DNA of 10,726 bases, from assembly GCA_045614225.1 (NCBI GenBank), contig JAZLCO010000097.1:1-10726 (forward strand), written 5' to 3'. The DNA is from UBA9715 sp045614225. Its GTDB lineage: Bacteria; Actinomycetota; Coriobacteriia; Coriobacteriales; Eggerthellaceae. Below the pieces are notes generated by a model. That model saw nothing but the letters and a program-made list of their open reading frames with translations, searched no databases and had not been told where the DNA came from. The stretch's first letter is position 1. The number at the start of each line of letters is the position of its first letter. The translations under genes were made by a program, and so were the position numbers. This document shows positions 1 through 6,213 of this stretch, piece after piece.

Positions 1-555
1 ATCACGATGATCGTGTCGTTCTTCATCGGCTGCTTCGTGATTTCGCTTGTGCTCGTGCCCGAGTTGGCTGAATATGCCATGGGCGACCCGGTTGGATCGG
101 GCGGATACTACGTGCTAGCAATCGGCTTGACATCGTTTATCGCCACGCCCGTCGGCGGCAAGCTCATCGACAAGCTCGGTCCGAAGCCGGTCCTCATTAC
201 AGGCCTGGCCATATCGACTGCAGGGCTCGCATACTTGGCGCTCATAGCTGTGACCGCCCCGAGCTTTGCCACGTTCGTTATCGGGCTGGCCATCGTCGGG
301 GCTGGAATGGGCATGTCGATGGGCGCACCCACGAACTACATGATTCTCGAGAACACCGACAAAGCCGAGAGCTCGTCGGCCATCGCCACCATCACGCTCA
401 TTCGCCAGATCGGCACGTCGATCGCCCCAGCCATCTACGTTGGGCTCATAACCTCGACGCCTGGGCTTGCCGGCTACCAGCACATGCTGTTCTGCGTGGC
501 CCTGTTCAACGTTGCGGCTCTTATCACCATGCTGTTCTACCAGCCGAAGCGGTAA
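1..555 (+). CDS. MFS transporter, DHA2-like (EmrB/QacA type), C-terminal part
   Basis: This is the end of a proton-driven efflux-type major facilitator. The frame is already open at base 1, so the N-terminal half lies outside the window; about 184 residues are visible. They form roughly six membrane segments (counting from the Met at base 7: about 1-20, 32-50, 60-80, 88-106, 124-150, 158-177). The stretch GGKLIDKLGPKP (50-61) is a motif-A-like loop, and LIRQIGTSIAP (131-141) resembles the RQxGxxxG/P region of 14-TM DHA2 drug antiporters. It stops with TAA at 553-555, is followed by a strong hairpin and converges on the small leftward gene. Substrate cannot be predicted. The family call is firm and the DHA2 subfamily is likely. 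Confidence 0.85.
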   Translation: MTMIVSFFIGCFVISLVLVPELAEYAMGDPVGSGGYYVLAIGLTSFIATPVGGKLIDKLGPKPVLITGLAISTAGLAYLALIAVTAPSFATFVIGLAIVGAGMGMSMGAPTNYMILENTDKAESSSAIATITLIRQIGTSIAPAIYVGLITSTPGLAGYQHMLFCVALFNVAALITMLFYQPKR

Positions 556-592
556 CCCCAGCCAATCGCGGCAATTCGATCGGGCATAAACG

Positions 593-622
593 AACGAGGC
601 GGGATATCGCTCCCGCCTCGTT
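593..622. terminator. Bidirectional intrinsic terminator between convergent genes
   Basis: A perfect 12-bp stem (AACGAGGCGGGA at 593-604 with TCCCGCCTCGTT at 611-622) closes a 6-base loop. T-rich bases follow on both strands (TTCGTC on the right; TCGTTTAT leftward). It lies between the stop of the rightward transporter and the stop of the leftward 80-residue gene, so it can serve both. Confidence 0.8.
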
Positions 623-651
623 TCGTCAATCACCTTGTTAATCAGCGATGG

Positions 652-894
652 CTATTCGGCCAGCCAAGCCTCTGCATCTTGTTCGGAAATGGGCAGGATG
701 TCCTCGCCAGCGCTGTATGGGCTGTCGGCGCCACCGAGGCCCCACAGGAAGTACAAGCCGCCCTTGGTCTTGTAGAGCGTCTCCTCGTAGCCTGCCGGGT
801 CGCCGTAGTAGCTGTAGGCGCGGTTGCCCAGAACTTCAGCCTTGCTGGTGTCGTAAATGTGCCTCTTGCCGGCAAATGTCGTAGTCTTGCGCAT
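652..894 (-). CDS. Small 80-residue protein, unknown function
   Basis: The start is set at the ATG at 894, because GGGAGGAAA lies 5 bases before it; an upstream in-frame Met at 960 has no such site. The protein is acidic and soluble, with no signal peptide or membrane segment. It resembles a widespread family of small uncharacterised bacterial proteins often found on accessory DNA: an N-terminal strand of the type 'GKRHIYDTSKAE' (residues 9-20), then an aromatic middle segment 'EETLYKTKGGLYFLWG' followed by GGADSPY, and a C-terminal 'ILPISEQDAEAWLAE' helix. The family likeness is from memory of sequence style and no function is known. It is 78 bases downstream of cysK on the same strand, with no terminator seen between them, so co-transcription is possible. 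An inverted repeat just upstream could instead give it its own control. Confidence 0.75.
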   Translation of the reverse strand: MRKTTTFAGKRHIYDTSKAEVLGNRAYSYYGDPAGYEETLYKTKGGLYFLWGLGGADSPYSAGEDILPISEQDAEAWLAE

Positions 895-916
895 AGTATT
901 TCCTCCCAAAAATATC

Positions 917-945
917 GCGATACGTTTTAGTCGTATTTGTATCGC
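917..945 (-). promoter_or_regulatory. Inverted repeat upstream of the 80-residue gene
   Basis: GCGATAC (917-923) is repeated inverted as GTATCGC (939-945) around a 15-base AT-rich spacer. A competing shorter pair, ATACG/CGTAT (920-924 and 932-936), shares the same bases. The element sits 20-50 bases before the ATG at 894. It may be an operator or a 5'-leader stem. No convincing -35/-10 pair was found, so the assignment is tentative. Confidence 0.35.
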
Positions 946-972
946 AACACAATACCACACCTAAACGAGTTT

Positions 973-1902
973 CTACTCTTCGAATAGCGGCGTGGAGAAG
1001 TAACGCTCGCCCGTGTCGGGTAGAACGGTCACAACCGTCTTGCCCGGGCCAAGCTTCTTGGCCAATCGTTTGGCTGCTGCAACGTTCGTTCCCGACGACA
1101 CGCCCACGAGCATGCCCTCTTCGCGTGCGAGGGCGCGAGCCGTGTCGAGAGCCTCTTCGTCGCTGACGATGCAGATGTCGTCGTAAATCTCGCGGTCGAG
1201 GATGGCGGGAATCAGCCCGTCGCCAATGCCCATCTGCATGTGCGTGCCGATGCCACCACCCGAGAGGATGGCTGCGTTCTCGGGCTCGACAGCCCAGATC
1301 TCGATGTCGGAATACAGCTTCTTGAGCGTCTGGCCGATGCCCGTGATGGTTCCGCCCGTGCCGATGCCGCTCGCGAAACCGTGGATGTGGCAACCAGCGT
1401 CCTCGGCAATCTCGAGCGCCGTGTGGTTGCGATGCGTGCGCATGTTGTCGATGTTCTCGAACTGCTGCGGCACGTAAACGCGCGGGTCTTCGGCCTTCAT
1501 CTGCTCGGCGATCTGGATGCATTCGTCAATGGCCTTGCCGATATCGCCCTCGTCGTGCACGATGACGACTTCTGCGCCGTAATGCTTGACGAGCTTCATG
1601 CGCTCTTCCGAGACGGAGTCGGGCATGATGATGCGCGCTTCGTAACCCTTGACAGCGCAGACGAGCGCCAGGCCGATGCCCTGATTGCCACTTGTCGGCT
1701 CGACGATGATGCTATCGGGTTTGATCTCGCCGCGTTTCTCGGCTTCCTCGATCATCATGGCTGCCGTGCGCGTCTTCACCGACCCACCGACGTTGACGCC
1801 CTCGAACTTCACGAGGATTTGCGCCATATCGGGCTCGACCATCTTGTTCAGTCGGATGAGCGGCGTGCGCCCCATGGCTTCCAGCACGTTGTTGTAGATC
1901 AT
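973..1902 (-). CDS. cysK: Cysteine synthase (O-acetylserine sulfhydrylase family, PLP enzyme)
   Basis: It makes L-cysteine from O-acetylserine and sulfide, as a cytoplasmic fold-type II PLP enzyme. The 309 residues match the usual CysK length. Visible motifs are EAMGRTPLIRL (8-18), the PLP lysine in GGSVKTR (K43), the substrate loop TSGNQG (70-75), the PLP-phosphate loop GTGGT (181-185), SSGTN (269-273) and the C-terminal LPDTGERYFST. The start is the ATG at 1902, eight bases after AGGGAG; a GTG three codons upstream overlaps that site and is unlikely. Odd points: classical CysK has NPxGSVKDR and TSGNTG, while this one has NVGGSVKTR and TSGNQG. That may mark a clostridial/actinobacterial subgroup or a different acceptor. 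A cystathionine-synthase-like role is less likely at this length. Confidence 0.88.
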   Translation of the reverse strand: MIYNNVLEAMGRTPLIRLNKMVEPDMAQILVKFEGVNVGGSVKTRTAAMMIEEAEKRGEIKPDSIIVEPTSGNQGIGLALVCAVKGYEARIIMPDSVSEERMKLVKHYGAEVVIVHDEGDIGKAIDECIQIAEQMKAEDPRVYVPQQFENIDNMRTHRNHTALEIAEDAGCHIHGFASGIGTGGTITGIGQTLKKLYSDIEIWAVEPENAAILSGGGIGTHMQMGIGDGLIPAILDREIYDDICIVSDEEALDTARALAREEGMLVGVSSGTNVAAAKRLAKKLGPGKTVVTVLPDTGERYFSTPLFEE

Positions 1903-1935
1903 GTAGAACACTCCCTTTGTTTGTTATAGAAGGAA

Positions 1936-1966
1936 ATTATAACAGCGCATTTGAAAACACAGGCAA
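1936..1966 (-). promoter_or_regulatory. cysK promoter (extended -10)
   Basis: Read leftward, TGTTATAAT gives a perfect -10 (TATAAT, 1936-1941) with the TGn extension. A weaker -35, TTGCCT (1961-1966), lies 19 bases upstream; the extended -10 can compensate for the long spacing. The predicted 5' leader is only about 30 bases, leaving no room for a riboswitch or T-box. Confidence 0.6.
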
Positions 1967-1976
1967 TGCTTGGCCT

Positions 1977-2002
1977 ACTTCTTGTCACCTGCGACAAGAA
2001 GT
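1977..2002. promoter_or_regulatory. Perfect 10-bp inverted repeat upstream of the cysK promoter
   Basis: ACTTCTTGTC (1977-1986) and GACAAGAAGT (1993-2002) form perfect arms around a 6-base centre. The repeat begins about 10 bases upstream of the cysK -35 and about 100 bases after the stop of the PucR-type gene. It could be an operator for a regulator of cysK or a hairpin ending the regulator transcript. No T-tract follows in the leftward direction, which favours a binding site. Confidence 0.4.
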
Positions 2003-2105
2003 TTCGTTGTCCTCTCCATTGGACATCACTGCTGTTGTGCCAAGCGACGGTTCAAAGGCGCGAATGACCATTCACGCTGAAGCATCTCGGCAGATAGCAC
2101 TACGC

Positions 2106-3650
2106 TTATTCCCGCAGATGCGCGGTTATGCCATCGTAGTTCTCGACGATCAAGATAGATTCGAGCAACCGATGGCGGGTGTTGAAGTCGTCAAGATCAA
2201 GCGGGCACATCTCGAGGATCTTCTTCAACCGATATGACAGCGTATTTCGATGAATGAACAACTTGGCCGCAGCCAACTGCACATCACGGTCGTTTTTGAG
2301 GAAAGCCGAGAGCGTCGGCAACAGCTGCACGGCGTGAGCGCGGTCGTAAACGCGCAGCGTGACGACGGCCGGATGGCAGAACGCATCGAGCTCATCTGCT
2401 GACAAAAAGTTCAAATACGGCTGGTAAGCTGCCACATCGCCATAGCATACAACCTCGTCTTCAAGCCCCATGGCCTCGCTGATGCGCGCCGCTTCACATA
2501 CCTGACGGTAGGCGCGTGGCGTGTCGAGGAAACGATCTTGCACATCACTCACGAACGCACGGCAATGTTGGCTATGGCAGATGGAGCGAACCTTGCGCAG
2601 CACGTTTTCCTTTTCCTTGTGGCGCTGCAACTGGAACAGGGCAACGACGCGCTCGCCATGGGAAACCGATCGACATCCCTGACGATCCTCGAGCAATTGT
2701 GCGAGATGCTGCCTGTGAAAATCGCTTTCTTCCGACAACTTGATGGCAACGACCACCGAGCAGCTCTCGGCGTCGAAGTTGAGCGCGTCGAGCTGGCGGC
2801 GTACATAGGCCGAGTCGTGCAGATTGCCCTCGAGCCAATCGATGACGAACCGCTCGTAGAGCGGACCGCGCTGCGATTGAAACTGGGGGTCTGCCAGCAA
2901 CGCACGCATGGCAAGCGGCGCTATCAGGTCGACAAGCTCGAGGTCGCCCGCCGTCACCGACTTGTACATCTCGACGACAAACAGATGGCCGCGAACCTTG
3001 CCATCCGCTCGCAAGTTGTAGTTGGCGAATGGCGTGTAGAAGAACTGGGACCTGACCATGGTCGAGCAGGCCGAGCGCTCTATCTCATGCAACTCATCAC
3101 TGCGTATGAGACCGGCGACGACGTCATAGGATAGGTAGCCCCTTTTGGCTGCATGCATCCAGTTGACGCTCATTTCCTCCATGTCGGGATCATCCACGAT
3201 AGCCATGACCTTGAAGCTCGAATCGACGATGTAAACGGGATTGCCGACGAGGTCCGACAAAACCTGCACGATGCCCGCAAGACCATCAGCCTCCCAGATC
3301 AAATCGCGGGCTCGTGACACCGCAGCGGCAAGCTCATCGTGGATATCAGCTACCAAATTGAGGAGTTCCCCAGCATCGGCGGCATCTTCCACAACCAGAC
3401 AAGGTTCAGACCGGTCAGGCTGCAATTGCCCGGCAAAGGCAAACGCATAGGATGTACCAGACGGCTCATCCGACACCCGCGCGCCATCGGCAAGACGGTC
3501 GCAGACGTAGAGAGTTCCACCAACGAGCGGCTCATCGTCACATGGCAACAAACGCAATTTATCGAATTGCCATTCGGCATCATTCAGAACGTATGCCTGA
3601 AAACCTCGCACAGACAGACGCTCGGCGACCAACTGCAGTGAGAGCTTCAT
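2106..3650 (-). CDS. PucR/CdaR-type transcriptional regulator
   Basis: This 514-residue cytoplasmic DNA-binding protein is probably a substrate-responsive regulator. The C-terminal 443-501 region is the PucR-type helix-turn-helix: LLPTLSAFLKNDRDVQ followed by AAKLFIHRNTLSYRLKKI, a nearly canonical 'hRNTlxYRlxkI' core. Before it, roughly 265-400 fits the degenerate GGDEF-like CdaR domain (VVVAIKLSEES, then a VVALFQL strand). Residues about 118-260 contain a GAF/PAS-like sensory segment (NPVYIVDSSFKVMAIVDD). The first 100 residues are not recognised and do not clearly match the purine-catabolism N-domain. The ATG at 3650 is preceded by GGAGGAGG at normal spacing. It is divergent from the UroD-superfamily gene, which is its most likely target; control of the molybdoenzyme run is possible but unsupported. 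The ligand is unknown. Confidence 0.85.
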   Translation of the reverse strand: MKLSLQLVAERLSVRGFQAYVLNDAEWQFDKLRLLPCDDEPLVGGTLYVCDRLADGARVSDEPSGTSYAFAFAGQLQPDRSEPCLVVEDAADAGELLNLVADIHDELAAAVSRARDLIWEADGLAGIVQVLSDLVGNPVYIVDSSFKVMAIVDDPDMEEMSVNWMHAAKRGYLSYDVVAGLIRSDELHEIERSACSTMVRSQFFYTPFANYNLRADGKVRGHLFVVEMYKSVTAGDLELVDLIAPLAMRALLADPQFQSQRGPLYERFVIDWLEGNLHDSAYVRRQLDALNFDAESCSVVVAIKLSEESDFHRQHLAQLLEDRQGCRSVSHGERVVALFQLQRHKEKENVLRKVRSICHSQHCRAFVSDVQDRFLDTPRAYRQVCEAARISEAMGLEDEVVCYGDVAAYQPYLNFLSADELDAFCHPAVVTLRVYDRAHAVQLLPTLSAFLKNDRDVQLAAAKLFIHRNTLSYRLKKILEMCPLDLDDFNTRHRLLESILIVENYDGITAHLRE

Positions 3651-3698
3651 GCACTGCCTCCTCCATGCCTGCTATCTCTATCGCCGACATTATTATTA

Positions 3699-3709
3699 TG
3701 CAACTTGCA
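3699..3709. promoter_or_regulatory. 11-bp palindrome in the divergent regulator/UroD intergenic region
   Basis: TGCAA-C-TTGCA is a perfect palindrome in the middle of the 176-base divergent region, 49 bases from the regulator start and 118 from the UroD-family start. It overlaps a possible -35 (TTGCAC). It is a candidate operator, for instance for the neighbouring PucR-type protein, on position alone. Confidence 0.3.
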
Positions 3710-3750
3710 CAAATTTTATGCCACTTATTCTCAAACACCATAGATGACCG

Positions 3751-3767
3751 AGCAAGAACCGCTTGCT
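3751..3767. promoter_or_regulatory. Second inverted repeat in the divergent intergenic region
   Basis: AGCAAG (3751-3756) and CTTGCT (3762-3767) are perfect 6-bp arms around AACCG. Like the palindrome about 50 bases to the left, it carries a GCAA...TTGC core, so the two may be related sites with different spacing. It lies 60 bases before the UroD-family ATG. The shared core is short and could be chance. Confidence 0.3.
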
Positions 3768-3826
3768 AAGCTTTTTCAAGAAGCAGCATCGCTTCGCCTA
3801 TCACCAGTAACAATAGAGGAGCAGCT

Positions 3827-4939
3827 ATGGGTCTTTATGAAGAACGCCTTCAAAGAACACTTGATGCAGTTTGCATGAAAAAGGTCGATAAGATTCCCTT
3901 CTCCTACAGCGGTCCGGCGTACATCGCACGCGCGCAGGGCTTGAGCATCGCCGACGCCTTGACGGAAATCGAAACTGCCACTTCGGCCGTCATCGACTTC
4001 CTGCACGACCACCCTGGCATCGACACCATGCACAACCCCGTGCAGAACCCGTATGGCCTGGCCATCCTGTGGCTCTCGCAAATCAAGATACCTGGCATCG
4101 ATCTTCCCGACGACGAGCTGTGGCAGCTCGACGAGAAGGAGCTCATGAGCGAAGAGGACTACCAGGCTATCATCGACGAGGGATACGGCCCGTGGGCAGC
4201 CCGTTTCATGAAGGAGAAGATCGGCGACCCCATGGCCAAGATGGCCGAGCTCGGTCCCAAACGCGCCAACATCAACACGCGCATCAAGGACGAGGCCGAC
4301 GTGGCCGTCATCAACGGTGCACTTGCCGGCACGCCCATCGAAGGCCTGTGCGGCGCACGCACGCTCATGAACTTCTTCATGGACATCATGGACGAACCCG
4401 AGCTCGTGAAAGCCGCCATGGACAAGATGTTCGAGTTCAGCTATGCCAACTTCTGCAAGACGCTCGACAATAACAAACCCATCGGCACATGGGTCGGTGG
4501 CTGGCGTGCCGCTCCCAACCTGATGAGCCACGACACGTTCATGGAATTCGTCTGGCCCTACGAAGTCAAACTGATCGACGCGGCGCTCGAGCGCGGTGTG
4601 CTGCCCATCCTTCACTTCGACTCGCCATGGGACAACGAACTTGAAACGCTCAAGGAACTGCCTGCGCGCAAGTGTCTGCTCATGCTGGACGGCTCGACCG
4701 ACATCCGCCTCGCCCGCGAGGTGCTCGGCGACCGTATGGCCATCCAGGGCGACGTCCCCGCAACGCTGCTCGCAATGGGGTCCGAGAGCGAGACTTACGA
4801 CTACGTGGCCAAGCTCATCGACGATGTGGGACCCTCGACCGGCCTTATCGTGAGCTCCGGCTGCGACTGCCCGTTGAACGCCAAGAAGGAAAACGTTGAC
4901 GCCATGATTCAAGCGACCGTTGACTACCAGGTGAAATAG
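3827..4939 (+). CDS. Uroporphyrinogen decarboxylase (URO-D) superfamily protein, methyltransferase-like
   Basis: This 370-residue cytoplasmic TIM-barrel protein starts at an ATG five bases after AGAGGAG. Family signs are the start 'ERLQRTLDAVCMKKVDKIPF' (6-25), the middle GGWRAAPNLMSHDTFMEFVWPY (about 224-245), LPILHFDSPW (259-268), the strand AIQGDVPATLLAMG (305-318) and the C-terminal GLIVSSGCDCPLNAKKENV (339-357). The HemE signature (RPVWxMRQAGRY) is absent, so it is not the haem enzyme. Corrinoid methyltransferases of this superfamily (MtaA/MtbA) bind zinc through H-x-C plus a later Cys. Here the first motif is H263-F-D265, with C346 and C348 near the end, so metal binding would have to differ. 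No corrinoid protein or partner methyltransferase is in the window. It may act on a methylated or carboxylated small molecule, and control by the divergent PucR-type protein is likely. The exact function is unknown. Confidence 0.8.
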   Translation: MGLYEERLQRTLDAVCMKKVDKIPFSYSGPAYIARAQGLSIADALTEIETATSAVIDFLHDHPGIDTMHNPVQNPYGLAILWLSQIKIPGIDLPDDELWQLDEKELMSEEDYQAIIDEGYGPWAARFMKEKIGDPMAKMAELGPKRANINTRIKDEADVAVINGALAGTPIEGLCGARTLMNFFMDIMDEPELVKAAMDKMFEFSYANFCKTLDNNKPIGTWVGGWRAAPNLMSHDTFMEFVWPYEVKLIDAALERGVLPILHFDSPWDNELETLKELPARKCLLMLDGSTDIRLAREVLGDRMAIQGDVPATLLAMGSESETYDYVAKLIDDVGPSTGLIVSSGCDCPLNAKKENVDAMIQATVDYQVK

Positions 4940-4968
4940 CCACGTCAACAGATCATTTGCTGCAAAGC

Positions 4969-5004
4969 AAACGGCCGTCCGACATCATATCGGACGGCCG
5001 TTTT
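4969..5004. terminator. Intrinsic terminator between convergent UroD-family and GloA-like genes
   Basis: A perfect 14-bp stem (AAACGGCCGTCCGA at 4969-4982 with its complement at 4990-5003) surrounds a 7-base loop and runs into TTTT on the right. The leftward side also leaves in T-rich sequence (CCGTTTGCTTTG). It starts 29 bases after the UroD-family stop and ends 26 bases before the stop of the leftward gene, so it can serve both. Confidence 0.9.
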
Positions 5005-5029
5005 CCATTCACTTACCAAACTCAATTGC

Positions 5030-5398
5030 TCATTCTTCTGGCAGAATCTCAATCCAGCTGCCATCTGGGTCCTCGATGAAGTACAAGCCCATGCGCGGGT
5101 TCTCGCGAATGATGCACCCCATCTCCTCATGGAGCTTGTGCGCTGCCTCGAAATCTTCCACTCTGAATGCGATGTGAGTGTCCTTGCCACCGTTTTCGTA
5201 AGGCTCGGTACGCCCGCGGTTCCATGTGAGCTCAATCTGGAACGGCGTTTTGTCATTAACCAGGTACGTGTTCGACCACGACCCATCTTCGGGGCCCATT
5301 GTGTGATGAACGGTAAGTCCCAGAGCCTTTTCGTAGAACTCGAGCGACTTCTCCAAATCGAGCACGTGAACACACCAATGGATGAACCTTCCTTGCAT
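5030..5398 (-). CDS. VOC-fold protein, glyoxalase I (GloA)-like
   Basis: This 122-residue single-domain vicinal-oxygen-chelate protein has nearly the length of Ni-type glyoxalase I. The pattern RFIHWCVHVLDLEKSLEFYEKALG (4-27) matches the GloA start. All four metal-ligand positions are filled: H7, E56 (QIELTW), H75 (KDTHIAF) and E117 (WIEILPE), close to the H5/E56/H74/E122 spacing of E. coli GlxI. It could isomerise the hemithioacetal of methylglyoxal and a thiol, or act on another enolisable substrate; the thiol cofactor of the host is unknown. The start is the ATG at 5398, because AAGGAGGT sits six bases upstream; a longer frame beginning with TTG at 5413 would contain that ribosome-binding site. 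It has its own promoter and is insulated from the upstream gene by a palindromic terminator. Confidence 0.82.
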   Translation of the reverse strand: MQGRFIHWCVHVLDLEKSLEFYEKALGLTVHHTMGPEDGSWSNTYLVNDKTPFQIELTWNRGRTEPYENGGKDTHIAFRVEDFEAAHKLHEEMGCIIRENPRMGLYFIEDPDGSWIEILPEE

Positions 5399-5436
5399 AG
5401 CGACCTCCTTCAATCCATATCACCTGCGATGCGATT

Positions 5437-5465
5437 ATTCTCAGCTTCCATTCGTGGTTTTTCAA
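5437..5465 (-). promoter_or_regulatory. Candidate promoter of the GloA-like gene
   Basis: Read leftward, TTGAAA (5460-5465; 5 of 6 to consensus) and GAGAAT (5437-5442; 4 of 6) are separated by exactly 17 bases. The site lies downstream of the palindromic terminator and about 40 bases before the ATG at 5398, consistent with independent expression. Confidence 0.5.
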
Positions 5466-5502
5466 GATGAGCTACGAAGAATGCAACTTGGGTGATAACA
5501 GA

Positions 5503-5537
5503 AAATGAGTCACTTTGACTGTCAATGTGACTCATTT
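5503..5537 (-). terminator. Near-perfect 35-base palindrome, likely terminator of the membrane-protein gene
   Basis: Two 17-base arms (5503-5519 and 5521-5537) match with a single mismatch around one central T; the left arm is AAATGAGTCACTTTGAC. Leftward transcripts from the membrane-protein gene (stop at 5561) would form the stem and exit through CATTTTCTGTTATC, a modest U-tract. The near absence of a spacer also fits a dimeric protein-binding site, so an operator role is an alternative. Confidence 0.6.
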
Positions 5538-5560
5538 CCAAGCTGAAATGTTTTTCTCGC

Positions 5561-6085
5561 CTATGCCGCTTCAGTTGCAGGTTCCACCTCCTCAAGCTTA
5601 TCGCTCTTCTTGCCCATGAAATGACCGGCGATCATCACGCTCACACCGAACAGGATGAATGCGAACAGCCAATCGAAGCAAATCGTCCACTCATAGGGCA
5701 TGGCGGTTCCGACTGAGCAGAAGACTGCCGTCCAATCGTTGAAGAAGAAATTCAAACCTTTGATCTGATTGAGCATCGTGAAGAACAGGCAGAGCACAGC
5801 GACGACGAACACGACGATGGCCCACGTGCCTAGCTCGCCGGAATGACGCAGCAGGTATCCCATGGTCAAGCCAACTGCGCAGCCAACGTAGTTCTTGACA
5901 ATTTCCTTTGGGTCCATGGTGATCTTCATCGCCCAGAGGCACAACGCGAGGAACGGAACCCATGCTCCCACCTTGAAGACAGCCATGAGGCCGATGACCA
6001 CAGCCACGCCCGCCAGCACAGCCGCGTTGTAGATGAAAGCTTCTTTCGGAGTGCGCTTTTTGTTTTTGATCTCGGTAACATCCAT
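5561..6085 (-). CDS. Small polytopic inner-membrane protein (DUF1097-like)
   Basis: This 174-residue integral membrane protein has five or six hydrophobic segments (about 17-36, 41-55, 64-80, 87-105, 118-134, 138-156), a positively charged N-terminus (EIKNKKRTPKEA) and an acidic soluble tail (KSDKLEEVEPATEAA). The size, segment count and the FNDWTAVFCSVGTAMP region (115-130) remind me of DUF1097/YcdZ-type proteins; this is family resemblance and was not tested. The start is the ATG at 6085, with AAAGG about seven bases before it; an extended frame to 6208 has no ribosome-binding site and crosses two hairpins. It is last in the leftward molybdoenzyme run. A role in moving the substrate or product across the membrane is inference from position. 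Function is otherwise unknown. Confidence 0.75.
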   Translation of the reverse strand: MDVTEIKNKKRTPKEAFIYNAAVLAGVAVVIGLMAVFKVGAWVPFLALCLWAMKITMDPKEIVKNYVGCAVGLTMGYLLRHSGELGTWAIVVFVVAVLCLFFTMLNQIKGLNFFFNDWTAVFCSVGTAMPYEWTICFDWLFAFILFGVSVMIAGHFMGKKSDKLEEVEPATEAA

Positions 6086-6127
6086 TACAATGCCTTTCGT
6101 CGAAAATCTTCCAGGGTTTTTGACGCG

Positions 6128-6162
6128 CCCTCGGCCAATGACCGGTTGTCCGAGGGTTTTTT
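6128..6162 (+). terminator. Terminator-like hairpin facing right
   Basis: CCCTCGG (6128-6134) pairs with CCGAGGG (6150-6156) and is followed by TTTTTT (6157-6162), a rightward terminator shape. No rightward gene lies upstream nearer than 4939. It may stop antisense transcription. On the leftward mRNA it is simply a stem preceded by A residues, between the SDR and membrane-protein genes. Confidence 0.4.
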
Positions 6163-6165
6163 CTT

Positions 6166-6197
6166 CGGGCTGCTTTCTCCTCAAGTGAAGCAGCCCG
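6166..6197. other. Intercistronic stem-loop after the SDR gene
   Basis: CGGGCTGCTT (6166-6175) and AAGCAGCCCG (6188-6197) form a perfect 10-bp stem with a 12-base loop, 16 bases after the SDR stop in the leftward direction. Leftward it is followed by GAAGAAAAAA, with no U-tract, so it is more likely an mRNA 3'-end stabilising or processing element than a terminator. The right-hand side (TTTCG) again favours a rightward terminator. Confidence 0.5.
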
Positions 6198-6213
6198 TTT
6201 CGATGCAATGCAT

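Noticed and set aside
1240..1929. 229-codon rightward open frame opposite cysK
   Set aside because: It is antisense to a gene with all CysK landmarks. It has no family match and runs through the cysK promoter.
1903..2105. Riboswitch or T-box ahead of cysK
   Set aside because: The likely promoter is only about 35 bases before the start codon, so the transcript leader is too short; the inverted repeat lies upstream of the promoter.
3827..4939. Haem biosynthesis uroporphyrinogen decarboxylase (HemE)
   Set aside because: The N-terminal HemE signature with its essential arginines is absent and no other haem gene is nearby.
3776..4948. 390-codon leftward open frame covering the UroD-superfamily gene
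   Set aside because: It is an exact shadow of the rightward gene, whose protein has clear family motifs and a good ribosome-binding site. The leftward translation shows no recognisable domain and is rich in the His/Val/Asp bias typical of antisense frames in GC-rich genes.
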